Shown one piece after another: positions 1 to 10,514 of a stretch of 64,000 nucleotides of DNA. A program made the position numbers and the translations under genes. The notes under the pieces were generated by a model, which was given only the letters and a program-made list of their open reading frames with translations, made no database searches and was not told where the DNA came from. The stretch is from Cavia porcellus (Eukaryota > Chordata > Mammalia > Rodentia > Caviidae), in NCBI RefSeq assembly GCF_034190915.1, contig NW_026947506.1:33087748-33151747 (forward strand), read 5' to 3'. Position 1 is the first letter of the stretch, and each line of letters begins with the position of its first letter.

Positions 1-490
1 GAAGGAGCTGTGCTGGTAGGTTGAGGGTTCTATGCTGGAGCCAAGAAGTCACACTCACAACAAAGACCAGGGCTGTCCTGAAAAGCACTACAGCCATCCT
101 CAGTGACACAGAGGCCCCGAGCTCCTCTGACGCAAGCACAGTCGAGTACATGCCAGGAAGCCAGTGTGACGAGTTCATCCTGGAGACCAAGCGGCACATG
201 TCTTCCTCTCCGGAGCCAGGAAGCAATGCTCGATGTGAGGACCAGAGCTTCTCCAGGAGAACCTAACTGCTTAAATAGCAACTCATGGGAGAACCCACAA
301 TGCCTCAACGCAATAGCTTCTCCTTCTCCACGTCTCTATTTATGCTGGCAACTTTATTCAGGTGGAACATCTACGCCCAGTGCCATGCTGATGTAATCCA
401 GCTGGCATTAAGCTGACCACCAGTTCTCAGTCCATAATACAAGCACATATCTGACAAAAGAGTCCTCCAGTAGGAACCACGAAGATGAAT
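1..490. other. unassigned single-copy sequence
   Basis: No repeat family, exon or RNA gene recognised. Short frames are open on both strands, as expected by chance. Confidence 0.5.
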
Positions 491-690
491 CAGGTGTGGT
501 GTGCACACCTGTAAACCCAGCACTCTGGGAGTCTGAGGCGGAGGATGGAAAGTGGAGCCCAGACTGGGCACTTTGGAGAGATCTTATCTCAAACTACAAA
601 CTTAAAAAAGGGCCGGGGATGTCACTCAGGGAGAAGAGCCTGGTTCAATTCCCAGTACAAAACAGGCAAGAAAAGAAAAGAAAAATCTAT
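491..690 (+). mobile_element. B1-ID composite SINE
   Basis: A B1-like left part (GGTGTGGTG...CACACCTGTAA, CCCAGCACTCTGGGAG, then GATCTTATCTCAAA) is followed by an ID-like right part (GGGGATGTCACTCAGG ... GGTTCAATTCCCAGTAC) and an A-rich tail. This layout recurs throughout the window. B1 derives from 7SL RNA and ID from a tRNA; both are moved by LINE-1. Confidence 0.8.
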
Positions 691-699
691 AAGGATAAA

Positions 700-1475
700 T
701 AAACCAATAAAGAACAGGCAAGACTCGAGTAGGCATCTCAGAAAGGAAGAGACATAAAGAGCATAAGTAGATAAAAAAGTTCACAACACCATTAGTCATC
801 AGGGTGTAGCAAATTAAAACCACAATGAGGCATCAGCTCGCATCCAGGACGACAGCTAAACTTTTAAAAACAAATGTGATGAGGATGTACAGCAACCAAA
901 ACTCTCGGACCTGGCTGGCGAGGGTGTAAAACCGTCCAACCACTCTGTAAAATGGCTTGGCAAATTCAACCTACTGATGCCCATGACTCAGCAAATACTT
1001 CGGGTTCTGGGACCCGGAACCCTACAGATTTACTCAAGGAAAATGAAAACATGCCCACGCAAAGATGTGTGCAGGAATGTGTAGAACAGCTTCATTCATA
1101 ATTCTCACCTGTAGGAGGAATCTATAGACAGATGATAGTAATAAAAAAGAAATGAGCTTCCTAGAGCTACTGATAGATACAACAGCATGAGGAATCTCGG
1201 ACACATGGTGAACGCAGGAATCTAGACAGGAAGCGTCCACACTGCATGGCTCTGTCAAACAGCCCTAGCTGCGTGACAGGAAAGAAATCACAACTGTGGG
1301 AGGCCTGGGCAAGCAGGGTGGGACAGACCAGGATGGGCAGGTGGGAACTTTCTAGGGCACTGAAAAGATTCTGTATCTTGATGGGCTATGGGTTATGTTT
1401 ATCAAAGAAGAATTCAACTGTACACTGAAGATCTGTGCATTTCACGGTGTGCAAACTATACTCAATTTAGAAGAG
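700..1475 (+). mobile_element. LINE-1 (L1M-type) 3' end
   Basis: The sequence follows the end of L1 ORF2 and the 3' UTR in sense orientation: the block around CATTAGTCATCAGGG and AAATTAAAACCACAATGAGG, then GAGGATGTACAGCAACC, then the 3' terminal block near 1375-1475 (ATCTTGATGGGCTATGGG, ACTGTACACTGAAGATC, CTATACTCAATTTAG). Many indels and stops; old and inactive. Confidence 0.8.
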
Positions 1476-1689
1476 ACAACAGAATGGGTTTGGGTTGATT
1501 CCTCTCATGCAACACTGTGTTCCCACACACTTGAAACTGGAATGATTTCTCAGTGGGTTTGGGAAGTGGGTAGAATTCCAGCTGATGCTCTGGGAATGAA
1601 CTCAACCCTACCTCTTGGCATTGCTTATACCTGAGAATCCCATCCACCCCAACAAAAAAAGACTAAGCTCTGCTAAAGTAGCAACATCT

Positions 1690-1835
1690 GTGTTCATTTC
1701 CTAGACCTGCTAGTAACAAGTTAGCACAGAGTGGGGGCTTAAAACATTTATTCTGTAATAGCTCAGGAGACCAGACATCCAAAGTGAAGGCATCCTTTAG
1801 CTTCTAGTGGTTTTTGGCAATCCTTAGCATTTCTT
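1690..1835 (-). mobile_element. MLT1-like LTR, antisense, outer part 1
   Basis: Resembles the reverse complement of an MLT1 (MaLR) LTR 3' end (TTCCTAGACCTGCTAGTAAC, GTGGGGGCTTAAAACATTTA, then an equivalent of 'ctggaggctggaagtcc'). The rest of the LTR appears to resume at 2275, so a second LTR seems to have inserted here. Confidence 0.6.
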
Positions 1836-1839
1836 GTAG

Positions 1840-2272
1840 TATCAGTCACATCTGTGTTACTATAACGAAATTCCTGAGGCAGCCCTCCTTATAATGAAAA
1901 GAGATTTATTTAGTTTATGATTTTGGAGGCCAAAAGTCCAGGAGCAGGTAGTCTCACTGGTTTGACCTCTAGTGAGGGCCTCATGGAGGAAGTGATTGCA
2001 GAAATATAAGAACACATCTCCAAACAGGTGCTAGAGAGTGACACAGGGGTCAGACTGGCTCTTAATACTATGTGCTCTAACTAGAGCTCAGGGGACCTAT
2101 GAGAGTCCCTCAGGCCCTTGTGAGGGCAGCGACCCTATGACTAAAGGCCCACACACTAGGTACCTCCTCTTCAAGGTTCCACATCATTTCCAAATCCCAT
2201 CACCCTGGAGACAAAACTTCCAACATGTGAACCCGTGGGGACACACTGCATCCAAACCATGAGTCTATAGAT
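1840..2272 (-). mobile_element. MaLR-type LTR, antisense, nested
   Basis: Looks like the reverse complement of a MaLR LTR (MST/ORR-like): GAAAAGAGATTTATTTAG near the LTR 3' end, GAGGGCCTCATGG in the middle, and CATGTGAACCCGTGGGGACA, CATCCAAACCATGA at the LTR 5' end. It lies between two parts of an apparently older MLT1 LTR. Confidence 0.65.
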
Positions 2273-2274
2273 GT

Positions 2275-2520
2275 GTCCCCGGGTGTTGCCCACATTGTCA
2301 CATGGCTTTCTTCCTGGTGTTCTCTGCACATCCTTTCTTCTCTTTTATAAAGAGACCAGTGGCTAATTGGGCATGCCCTTATTCAAGGTGCCTTGACTTT
2401 GACTTACTAATTACCACTATAAAGATTCTATTTCCAAATAAGGTCACATTCCTAGGTTCTAGTAGACACAAAATCTGGGTGACAGTATTGAATCTACTAG
2501 AATACCCTCTTGGCCCCCCA
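2275..2520 (-). mobile_element. MLT1-like LTR, antisense, outer part 2
   Basis: Continues the MLT1 reverse complement: TTGTCACATGGCTTTCTTCC, ACTAATTACCACTATAAAG, ATTTCCAAATAAGGTCACAT. It pairs with 1690-1835 to make one interrupted LTR. Confidence 0.6.
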
Positions 2521-2827
2521 GACTCCAGTGGAGATGAAAACAGGAAGAGCATCTTCAGGAGCAGCCTGGGGTTTTGGGGGGCACCCTGAACAGCCTGTGG
2601 GTGACTGTGGGACATGCAGGCCCAGGCAAAGGAAGTACAGGTAGTTAAGGAAAGCACACAACACCAAAGGCCACAACTGTGGGCTACGTTCCCAGAGAAC
2701 ATGGGGTTGTAGGAGATGTCCCTGATGATTCTGGGGGTGCTGTCATCCTGGACTGGTGTCTGATCACCCAGAGGTGCCACTGAAACATTGAAGGCCCGAG
2801 AGCATGTGGCAATGCTTGTTAAATTCT
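2521..2827. other. unassigned sequence
   Basis: No recognised repeat or gene. A 133-codon open frame on the minus strand (2379-2780) runs into the MLT1 LTR and has no recognisable domain; I treat it as chance. Confidence 0.45.
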
Positions 2828-3145
2828 GTTTTAGTCGTGTCTCTCATCATGGGACAAAATACATGATTTCTACAATTTAAAGGAGGAAGGTTTATTTTGG
2901 TTCACAGTTTGGAGAGGTTTCAGTCCATAGTTGACTGGCTCCAAGGCAGGGTAATATGGCAGAGGGGCACAGAGGATGGGAGATATAACCTTCTGAGCCA
3001 TGCCCACTGTGCCTACCTCTTCCAGCCAAGCTCCTCTGCCTAAGAGCAATTGGCTATCAGACCCTATAATCCAGTCGCTTTCTAAAGGGCCTGCCTGTGA
3101 TCACATGAGGCACTGGGGGAACATCCAGGCATAAACCATGACAAG
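2828..3145 (-). mobile_element. MaLR-type LTR, antisense
   Basis: AAAGGAGGAAGGTTTATTTT, GTTCACAGTTTGGAGAGG and the end ACATCCAGGCATAAACCATG match the antisense layout of the other MaLR-type LTRs here (1840, 5485, 9895, 33001, 53500). Confidence 0.6.
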
Positions 3146-3675
3146 TCCCCAGGAAAGAGGGCGTGGAGACATTTAGGGGACGAGCTCATGACCATGGCAG
3201 AAGCAAAAGGTTACTTCCTTGCTCTGGTTTAGAGTTAATTACCTTTGACGTTTTTTCCAGAAGGGAGTTCTGGCCATTTCCTTTTCTCCAGAGGAAATGA
3301 ACCCTTAGTGGGATGACAAATCAATCCCCAGCCTTCAGACCTTCTAATGAATATGCAGAGCCTTCACTCTTTTCAGTTTAGTCCTATCAAGGCCTGTTCC
3401 TGGGAAAGGCACTGAGCAGGACATGAAGGGTCGGCTGCCTTGTTCAGGTAGAACATGCCCAGCTTTGGGATGCTGATCTTCCTGATCACAGGGAGGCTTA
3501 GAGGCCTGTGGTCCTTACAAGGGTGGCCGAGCCCCAGCCACATGCAAGAATGTCTCCTCCCAGCAGGCTGGTGGCCTCTCATCCTCCTCACTAAGATTTC
3601 AGTACCTGGTCATGCTTAATATGTCCTCCTCTGAGCACCTGTTTGAAACTGAGCAGGCTGCAAAATCAGCACTGC
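3146..3675. other. unassigned sequence
   Basis: Nothing recognised on either strand. Confidence 0.45.
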
Positions 3676-3678
3676 CAG

Positions 3679-3765
3679 GCTGGGGTGCAGCTCAGTAGTA
3701 AGTGCTTGCCTAGCACCACATTTCCAGCACCAGAAAAAGAGAAAATCCAAAACAAAACAGTGAAA
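3679..3765 (+). mobile_element. ID SINE fragment
   Basis: GGCTGGGGTGCAGCTCAGTA is the ID 5' part with the tRNA A-box; AAGTGCTTGCCTAGCA and CCAGCACCAGAAAAAG are the 3' part. The B-box is degraded. Confidence 0.7.
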
Positions 3766-3924
3766 ATCATGAAGAAAATCACCATTACTTACAGATGAGA
3801 GAAGATGCGTGTGGAGGGCCGAGCTGGCCTGGTGGCTTCTACATGTCAGACCTTGTCAGATCAATGCCGAAGCCCTGCAGAAATGATGAAAGACAGCTTG
3901 TTACAAACGTTCAGTTATCTTTTG

Positions 3925-4082
3925 GTGTCTATCAGTCTGCTTGGGCTGTCGGTATGTATATCTCAGACTTGGTGGCTCAGACAAAAAAAACTTCTGGTCT
4001 CACAGTGCTGGAGACTGAAGCCCAAGACCAAAGCACTGTGGCTCATTTCCTAGTGGGGCCAGTCCACCTGCCTCGGGTTTAA
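3925..4082 (-). mobile_element. MLT1-like LTR fragment, antisense
   Basis: TCAGTCTGCTTGGGCTGT and CTCACAGTGCTGGAGACTGA match the reverse complement of an MLT1 LTR 3' end. The other end of the same LTR may be 4890-5000. Confidence 0.6.
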
Positions 4083-4091
4083 GCCTGGGAT

Positions 4092-4440
4092 GGCCACTCA
4101 AAACCTCATGCACTCAGAGGAGGGATTAGTGGAGGATGCAGGATTACAGGGGTGCTACAGCTGATTTGGTGTTAGGAGGGGGGCCTGGTTAGAGGTGAGT
4201 CATTGGGGGTAGGTGTGACCTGGAAGGGTAGAGACCCATCCCTGGCTCCTCCCTTATCTCTCTGCTGCCTGGCTGTTGTGGCATGAGCAGCTTTACCTCT
4301 ACCATGCCTCTCTGCCAGGCCATTTTCTGCTTGAAGCCAGCCAACCACCGACTGAAAAAGTGAACCAAATTAACCCCTCCTCCTTTAAGTTATAGGTGTC
4401 AGATGTTGTGTCTTACTTACAGAAAGGTGACTAAGACACG
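4092..4440 (+). mobile_element. MaLR-type LTR, sense
   Basis: CCTCATGCACTCAGAGGAGG near the 5' side, a run equivalent to 'tgaacaaattaaacct' (GAACCAAATTAACCCCTCC) and the 3' end CAGAAAGGTGACTAAGACAC fit the MaLR-type LTR copies at 8845 and 19625. Confidence 0.6.
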
Positions 4441-4464
4441 GCTCTTATTCATGTGGCCTTTTCT

Positions 4465-4527
4465 CTATGTGTATGAACTCTGGTGTCTGTGTATATGAAC
4501 TCTGGTATCTGTGTATATGAACTCTTT
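4465..4527 (+). repeat. 22-bp minisatellite, about 3 units
   Basis: Three tandem units of TCTGTGTATATGAACTCTGG with small changes between units. Confidence 0.85.
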
Positions 4528-4550
4528 TTAATAAGGACACAAGTCACTGA

Positions 4551-4735
4551 AATTGGTGGGGCAGGTTTGTGACCCCAGCTCTCCGGGAGGCTGAGGCAGT
4601 AGAATCTCAAGTTTGAGCCAGCCTGGGCAATTTAGCAAGACCTTATCTTTAAAAATAAAAAAAGCTGGGGATGTAGCTCTGTGCAAATGCCCTGGGTTCA
4701 ACTCCCAGTACTGAAAAAACAAACAATCCAACCAG
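4551..4735 (+). mobile_element. B1-ID composite SINE
   Basis: B1 part GGGAGGCTGAGGCAGTAG, CCAGCCTGGGCAATTTAG; A-rich linker; ID part GCTGGGGATGTAGCTC and GGGTTCAACTCCCAGTACTG with an A-rich tail. It ends just before the U6 pseudogene. Confidence 0.85.
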
Positions 4736-4740
4736 TCCTT

Positions 4741-4838
4741 GTGCTTTGGCAGCAAATACACTAAAATTGGAACAATACAGAGATTAATATGGTCCCCACA
4801 CAAGGATGACATGCAAATTCATGAAGCATTCCATATTA
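4741..4838 (+). pseudogene. RNU6: U6 snRNA retropseudogene
   Basis: U6 is the Pol III-made snRNA at the catalytic centre of the spliceosome. This copy runs almost full length: the 5' stem region GTGC..TTTGGCAGCA (a few bases of the native GTGCTCGCTTCGG lost), ACTAAAATTGGAACAATACA, then a variant of the ACAGAGA box region with AGA lost, GGATGACATGCAAATTCATG, and the 3' end GAAGCATTCCATATT. The native terminal T-run is replaced by an A-rich tail (about 4837-4866), the mark of LINE-1-driven retroposition. Changes in the ACAGAGA-AGC region and no visible upstream Pol III promoter (PSE/TATA) argue against function. Placing this as U6-derived is very secure; calling it dead is inference. Confidence 0.93.
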
Positions 4839-4889
4839 AAAAAACAAAAAACAAAACAAAACAAAATCAATCCTGTGGGATTTCACCTT

Positions 4890-5000
4890 TATTGATCTTA
4901 TTTAACTTGAGGCCCTATCTCCAAATATGATCACAATGGGAAGTTGAGGATCCAAAATATGTACTTGGGGCCACAGTTCAAGTCATAATAGCAATTTAGT
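4890..5000 (-). mobile_element. MLT1-like LTR fragment, antisense
   Basis: GGCCCTATCTCCAAATATGA and CACAGTTCAAGTCATAATAG match the antisense 5' part of MLT1. Together with 3925-4082 it may be one LTR broken by the intervening LTR, SINE and U6 insertions. Confidence 0.6.
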
Positions 5001-5484
5001 ACCCTGTAGCCTCATCCCCCGATGGGATGCAGGAATCTAAACTGGCTCTTTAAGAAGTAGACCGCATCCAACAGAACCCCAAGAACACAGTCTTCTCAAG
5101 CAGTCTTTCTAGCCATGCTGTGATTACCCAATGTTTTATGGAGCCTCCTCTCTGAACTACTAGTCCCAAAGCTAGAAAAAAAACTGCAGAGGTTGGGACC
5201 TCACCCTGTCTGGCAGGGGCACAGTCACTGTGGTAGGGGTTGTACCCACCCTGTAGCCACAAGGACTGACTACATTTTCCACACCACTGTGCACTGACCG
5301 TGCTGTTCCTGTGTCCAGCATGCCCTTCCCCAGGGGGGCCACTTGGTGGCTTCCTATGTATCCCTGGGGCTCCATGTCACAACCACCCATACCCATAGAA
5401 GCTCTGTGGCTTCTGTTCTGTCTCCCAGGCCCTAAATTTCACAGAAGTCATTGTCATGCTGGATGGCACTTCTCGGCTCACCTG
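5001..5484. other. unassigned sequence
   Basis: No repeat or gene recognised. Confidence 0.4.
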
Positions 5485-5680
5485 TGTCTTAGTTACTATC
5501 TCATTGCTGGAATGCAATACTCAACGCCCACAACTTAAAGAAGGAAAGGTTTGTTTTGGTTCGGTCTGTAGAGGCTTCAGCCCATCGTCAGCTGGCTCCT
5601 GCATATCACAACCTCACGATCCAGTCATGACTGAAAAGTCCAACCTGTGAGCACATCTAGATATAAACCTTAACAGCCTG
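5485..5680 (-). mobile_element. MaLR-type LTR fragment, antisense
   Basis: GTCTTAGTTACTATCTCATT, AAAGAAGGAAAGGTTTGTTT and AGGCTTCAGCCCATCGTCAG parallel the 2828 and 9895 copies. Confidence 0.6.
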
Positions 5681-7260
5681 TGTCTTCACCCAGCAATTTG
5701 CCTTTGAGAGTAGGAGCCTCATCTGCGCGCCAGCAGAACTGAGATCCAGGTCACAGGTCACTGCAGGTGCTCTGGCAGATGTGTGTCAAATCTCTCAAAG
5801 TGACTTCTAGTCAGTGCCCTGACCCCATCCAAACCCAGAGTTGCTCCAGCCTGACTCTGTGCAAAGACAGTAGGACTAATGCCATCAGACCCGCTGCCAA
5901 TATTCTCATCAGCACTGAAGCCCCTTCCTCCAGAACTCAAGGGTCCAAAAGTGCCAGGGTCTCCATTAGCAGTGCAAGGAGGTAGTGAGGAGCCCTCTCC
6001 TTCCCATTCTCAGATGGAGAACTTCTGGGGTGCATGTTTTGTCCACTAGTGAACTTCTCCATGGGATGGGGCTCCTGTTGCCCACACTGCAATGGGCTCA
6101 GTGCCACCCCCTCCTTGTCCAACTTCCCTGTCATACCATTCTTGTCCCCAACCATTCCTAGCTAAGTGACTTGCATTCAAATCCTTGCCTTGTTTGGGGT
6201 GAATCCAAGCTAAGATGCACCCTGGAATGGAGATAGAGCTTGATCAGGGTGCTGAGCATGAATCCCAGCTTTGGCAGAGCTGAGCAGAGCACAGTGAGCT
6301 GTTTCCAGATGAGGCATTCTGTGTTACCAGGAACCCAGGGGGAAGGAAACCGAGCACCCCATTAGCACCCAGAGGCTCAGGGAGACAGATATGTCCTATT
6401 TCTCTGGTGGAATAAGATCAGAGCCTGACCATGTGGAAGGAGGGACAAAGACCTGGAGCTGACTGAGCAGTCCTGGGATGCTCAGGTTCAGGCAGGGACA
6501 GCAGTGATGTTACAGCCCCTGTGCTCTGAAAACCAAGCCTCAGCACTGAGACATCCTGCTCTGCAGCTCCTGGGGCTCTTGGAACAGTGTGATGGGCTGC
6601 CCCTGGGCTCTCAGTTTGCACTGTAAAGAGATAAGGTTATTTTTATTTCTGCACAGAGTACAGCAGAGGGTCTAATTTTCTACAAGCAATCAAGAAGGAA
6701 GGCCAACCTTGGAATGGCAGGTAGGGTTCCGTATTGGAGAATCTTAGCTGAAATTACAATTTTCTCTGCAAGACTGCCTCTCGGCAATTTTAGAACAGAC
6801 CCTCGTGCTGTCTGAAACTCTTCCTCCCTTCCCCTGAGCCTAGCTCTGTGATGCTCTGCTTACAGAAAAAAAGATTTGGTGCTCATGTCAGGCCTGGGCC
6901 TGTCTCTTGGGATGCTCATTCTTCAACTCAGATATCATGATGGGAGGAAGCTCCAGCAGGCCAGAGATGCTTACACGGGTGGAACCAAGATCTCCAGCCC
7001 TAGACCTGGGTGAGCACCCAGCCAGCAGCTGGCAGCAATCTGCTGGCTTGTGTGTGCACCATCTTAAAAAATGGTGCACATTTTTTAATGTAGTTAATTT
7101 TAATGTAGTTAAAGGGGTCCCTGAGTCTCCAGCTGAGTCACACTGCTGATGCCACATGGAACAGACAGCTGTCCTGCCAGGTGCAGCCTACACGGGCTGA
7201 GTAAGGGCCATAGCAGTTTGAAGCTACCAAGTATTGTGTGCTTCTTACATAGCAAGACAC
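5681..7260. other. unassigned, mostly single-copy sequence
   Basis: 1.6 kb without an interspersed repeat I can name and without a recognisable exon. An imperfect inverted pair of ATGTAGTTAA and short AT-rich runs occurs near 7060-7110. Open frames are under 90 codons and overlap on both strands. Confidence 0.4.
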
Positions 7261-7261
7261 A

Positions 7262-7365
7262 ACTACAATTCCACCTCTGTGCCTTGGACAACTGCTTGCC
7301 CTGTCTGGGCCTCCAATTCCTTACCTGTGAGAAGAGAAAGATTTAAAGGCTCTGGAGTGCATCTC
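7262..7365 (+). mobile_element. MIR SINE fragment, sense
   Basis: CTTGGACAACTGCTTGCCCT, CTGGGCCTCCAATTCCTTAC and CTGTGAGAAGAG track the MIR core and 3' side ('gggcctcagtttcctcatctgtaaaatg'). Confidence 0.65.
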
Positions 7366-7654
7366 AGTTCACATAGGAATGAATCCCTTCAATATGTACC
7401 ATCTTTCCTGGTTTTCTCATAATGCATAACACCTTTTCTTCAGTTCACTAAAAATTCTTCCCAAAGTACAAAGGTACTTTAATACGAGGGAGGCTTCTGA
7501 CCCCCCTGAGAGGTCTTGTGGAATGCAGAGTCCAGCACAGGAGATCAGAAGGAGAGGAGGAATCTGCATTGTTAATGCAATCTTGGAGCACTGATGGCTC
7601 TTTGAGTAACAAGGCCTCTCTGTGTGTCATGGACAGCTGCCATTGCCCATGGGA

Positions 7655-7865
7655 CTAATGGCATGAAGGCAGCATCTCATTTTGTCCTTGTGATAGCTCT
7701 CTGGGGAAGGCTCTGTAATCCTTTTCACTTTACAGATTAGAGATCCAACATCTGGAGAGATCAGGTGACTTGTCCCAGGTCACATGAGCGGCTGCATGGC
7801 CGGGATTTGCATGGAAGCCAGTTCATAGATGCTCACTTTCCTCTACCTCTTCTGAGCACCACGTA
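7655..7865 (-). mobile_element. MIR SINE, antisense
   Basis: Nearly full antisense MIR: TTTTCACTTTACAGATTAGA, GACTTGTCCCAGGTCACATG, GGCCGGGATTTGCATGGAAG. Confidence 0.75.
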
Positions 7866-7878
7866 ATGTGAGATTAAC

Positions 7879-7898
7879 CTTTTTTTTTTTTTTTTAAA
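7879..7898 (+). repeat. poly(T) tract
   Basis: Near-pure T run of about 18 bases, with no adjacent SINE body recognised. Confidence 0.9.
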
Positions 7899-7899
7899 A

Positions 7900-8560
7900 T
7901 TCACCTTTTCATGCCTGCAGCTAGGCAGTTGGGGATGAAAATCTATCATAGAAGAACAGAAGTGGGGACTTGGTTACACACCAGGAATAACAAAGCAGAG
8001 TTAACGAAGATAGAGGTGACTTTTTCAGGCTCCCTCTCATCAGCCATGATTAATTTACAGCTTTTTGCATGCTAATGTTTCCCTGCCTTCTGCCAGTAAT
8101 AAATAACCAATAAACTCTAATACCTAGTTATTATTCATCCGTTTCAGATATTTGGATTTTGATTCTTCACTGCAGTTCAATCACATTGAATTTCTCTAAC
8201 CAGGACAGCTCCATTAAGAGTCCCCTGCAAGGACACCCTGCCAGGACGGTGACAGTAATGGATAATGGGTGACGAGACAGAGTGGGGAGTTACGACACGA
8301 AATATTGGCAGCCATGGCGAAAAAAAGGAGAAGCTGCAATAAAAAACACCACCAAACTCTACTTAAGTAACGTCGGGGTTGTGACACAGACCAATAAAAC
8401 CAGGGAACTCACAGTTGAGGCCGACACGCCATCCTTAACATGCCTGTTTCTGTGGCGGGAACATGGGGCTATTTAATCACAGCCTGGCACTGAGTGCGCC
8501 TGAAGTCCTCTGCCATGAATTAGAATAGCTTGTGAGCCCCCAACTACGTATTTCAGAAAG
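7900..8560. promoter_or_regulatory. candidate conserved noncoding block
   Basis: Unique sequence between repeat-rich flanks. At 8061-8080 TTTTGCATGCTAATG joins two POU-like half sites (TTTGCAT and ATGCTAAT). GATTAATTTA and TTATTATTCATCC are homeodomain-type AT cores, and CpGs survive at 8285-8440 (CGACACG, ACGTCGGG). No coding signal seen. Regulatory function is inference only; conservation cannot be seen from one genome. Confidence 0.3.
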
Positions 8561-8844
8561 TGACTTGGAACTTCCTCCATTTCAATTTCCTCAGTGTGTT
8601 TTCCAAGCCAAGAAGGCCAATCCTACAAGCAAAGCTGGTTTGCTTCTAGAGTTCATTCTTTCTCCTCTGATTTAAGACCTTTCTGTCCATCCACATTCAT
8701 TCAACACATGGCAACTCATGTTCCTTTCGGTCTGCTGAGGACTGTCTGTGTGACAGTCTCCATTTTGCTATGTGCCTGCCCAGGAACAGAAGCATCACTC
8801 CTGTGGCCTCTATGAGGCCACATCCCTTGGTCACTTCTCAGTTC

Positions 8845-9265
8845 CTGTTATGGTTTGTGTCTAGATGTCCCCCAAAACCTCATGCACTTTTACATGGGGA
8901 TTTTTTTGTAGGTTGCTCAATGTAGTGGTGTGATTGATTCATAGTGCAATGCTGGGATTAAGGGTGAGTGATTGCTGGATCAGTTCACTGATAGGATTGG
9001 CACCATCTTAATCCCAGCAATCCCAGTCTGGATAAAATGAAAGGGGCAGAAAGAGGCTTGTTTCCTCCTTTTTCTCTTGCTGCTTTTGGTGTCTTCTGTT
9101 GCCCCAGCTGCCATGCACTGTTGCCCCTCTGCCATGTGCCACCCTGCCTCAGACCCAGCTATGTGGAACAAAGCCTCTACAAACTGTGAGCTAAACAAAC
9201 CTTTTCCCCTTTAACTTTGGGTGTTGGGTATTTTGTCTCAGAAACTAGGGAAAATAACTAACATT
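8845..9265 (+). mobile_element. MaLR-type LTR, sense
   Basis: Near full length. 5' end TGTTATGGTTTGTGTCTAGA, CCCCCAAAACCTCATGCA; 3' part CTGCCATGTGCCACCCTGCC, ACAAACTGTGAGCTAAACAA, GGTATTTTGTCTCAGAAACT and the end AAATAACTAACA. Very similar in layout to 19625-20045. LTRs of this class are nonautonomous relics; no internal coding region adjoins it. Confidence 0.75.
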
Positions 9266-9894
9266 TGTGGGTCTGGCTACTCCTTCCTGACAGAAGCTCC
9301 CAGGATGCTTCTAATATAAGAGGCGTCTTCCTAGAAAGCAGCAGTTTTCAAATGCATTTACTATTTACTATTTACCCTTCCAGAACAGTGTTCTAAAATG
9401 AATAAAATCACACACAAAGGATTACAAAAGAAAACTGTCACCCTGAAATATAATTATCATATATTTAAGAATTGCAATATTCTGATACACATGGTTCTTT
9501 ATTAATGCTTCAAGTAATACCTGGCCTGAGGGTCATAACTACTTTAGTTTTGAAATAGAGAGCTTTAAAAAATGTTTTGAGGTATCTGCAAAAACCATAA
9601 TGAGATATGAAAATATATGATTTCAAATTATGGTGATAAAGTTACAGATCCAACAATACCACTGTGGTCTGTCACCACATTCATAATTGAAGGAAATGTT
9701 AAATTCCAGTTAGTCTTGGCCAAAAACACCCCAGAAGGTATCATTTATTCCGCCCAAATTCATGGGCTTTCTGACTTCTATCCACAGTCCCCTGGGTGGA
9801 CCTCAGGGATGCAGGTAAGGAGCTGTGCTTTGGGGCGACCTATCCCATAAGCACTTGCAGATACCTGTCCTGAACTTCAGTAGACAGGGCTCAT
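9266..9894. other. unassigned AT-rich sequence
   Basis: AT-rich and repeat-like in texture (ATTTACTATTTACTATTTAC at 9355-9375), but I cannot name a family. Confidence 0.4.
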
Positions 9895-10310
9895 CTGTCT
9901 TTTATATTAATAAAATACCTGACATACACCATTTAAAGGAGGAAAGGTTTATTTTGGATCATAGTTTCAGAGGGTTTAGTCTTTGGCCTGCAGGCTCCAA
10001 GACAGGAACATCATGGTGGGAAAATTGCTCACCATCTAGCAACCAGGAAGCAGACAGAGTAGGAGGACTGGAGAGGGGTAGACAGAAAAAGAGACGGGGG
10101 AGGGACGGGACAAGAATACATCTTTCTAGGTCACGTTCTTAGTGACCCACTTGCCCCAGTCAGGCCTCATCTTCTAACAGCACATTTGATTCAGCTGTGA
10201 ACACATCAGTGGATTATTCTATGATCCAACCCGTGTTCCAACCACCTTCTAAAAGCTCCATCTCTGAATACATGAGCCTTTGGGGGGACATTATTGATCC
10301 AGATCATAAA
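9895..10310 (-). mobile_element. MaLR-type LTR, antisense
   Basis: AAAGGAGGAAAGGTTTATTT, TTTCAGAGGGTTTAGTC, CTCCAAGACAGGAACATCAT, then CATCTCTGAATACATGAGCC near the LTR 5' side. Near full length. Confidence 0.65.
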
Positions 10311-10514
10311 AGTTTTGTCCATTGTTACCTGCAGCTCAGAGCACATCTGCAGCTCAGGCATATCTGCAGGTAAGTAAGAAGTGCCGATGAGGGAATAGCT
10401 GGGCAATGTTACTCTGTTCTGCCCAAGGCATTTATAGAAGGCTCTTGGAGAAACTGGCTGACTCTGGGTTTTCACACCTGCCTCTGTGCTACTTTATTCA
10501 ATCAATGTGGTGTC

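Noticed and set aside
4465..4527. CRISPR-like array
   Set aside because: Tandem units without spacers, in a mammalian context; it is a minisatellite.
4741..4838. functional U6 snRNA gene
   Set aside because: Changes in essential regions, an A-rich tail in place of the terminator, and no upstream PSE or TATA seen.
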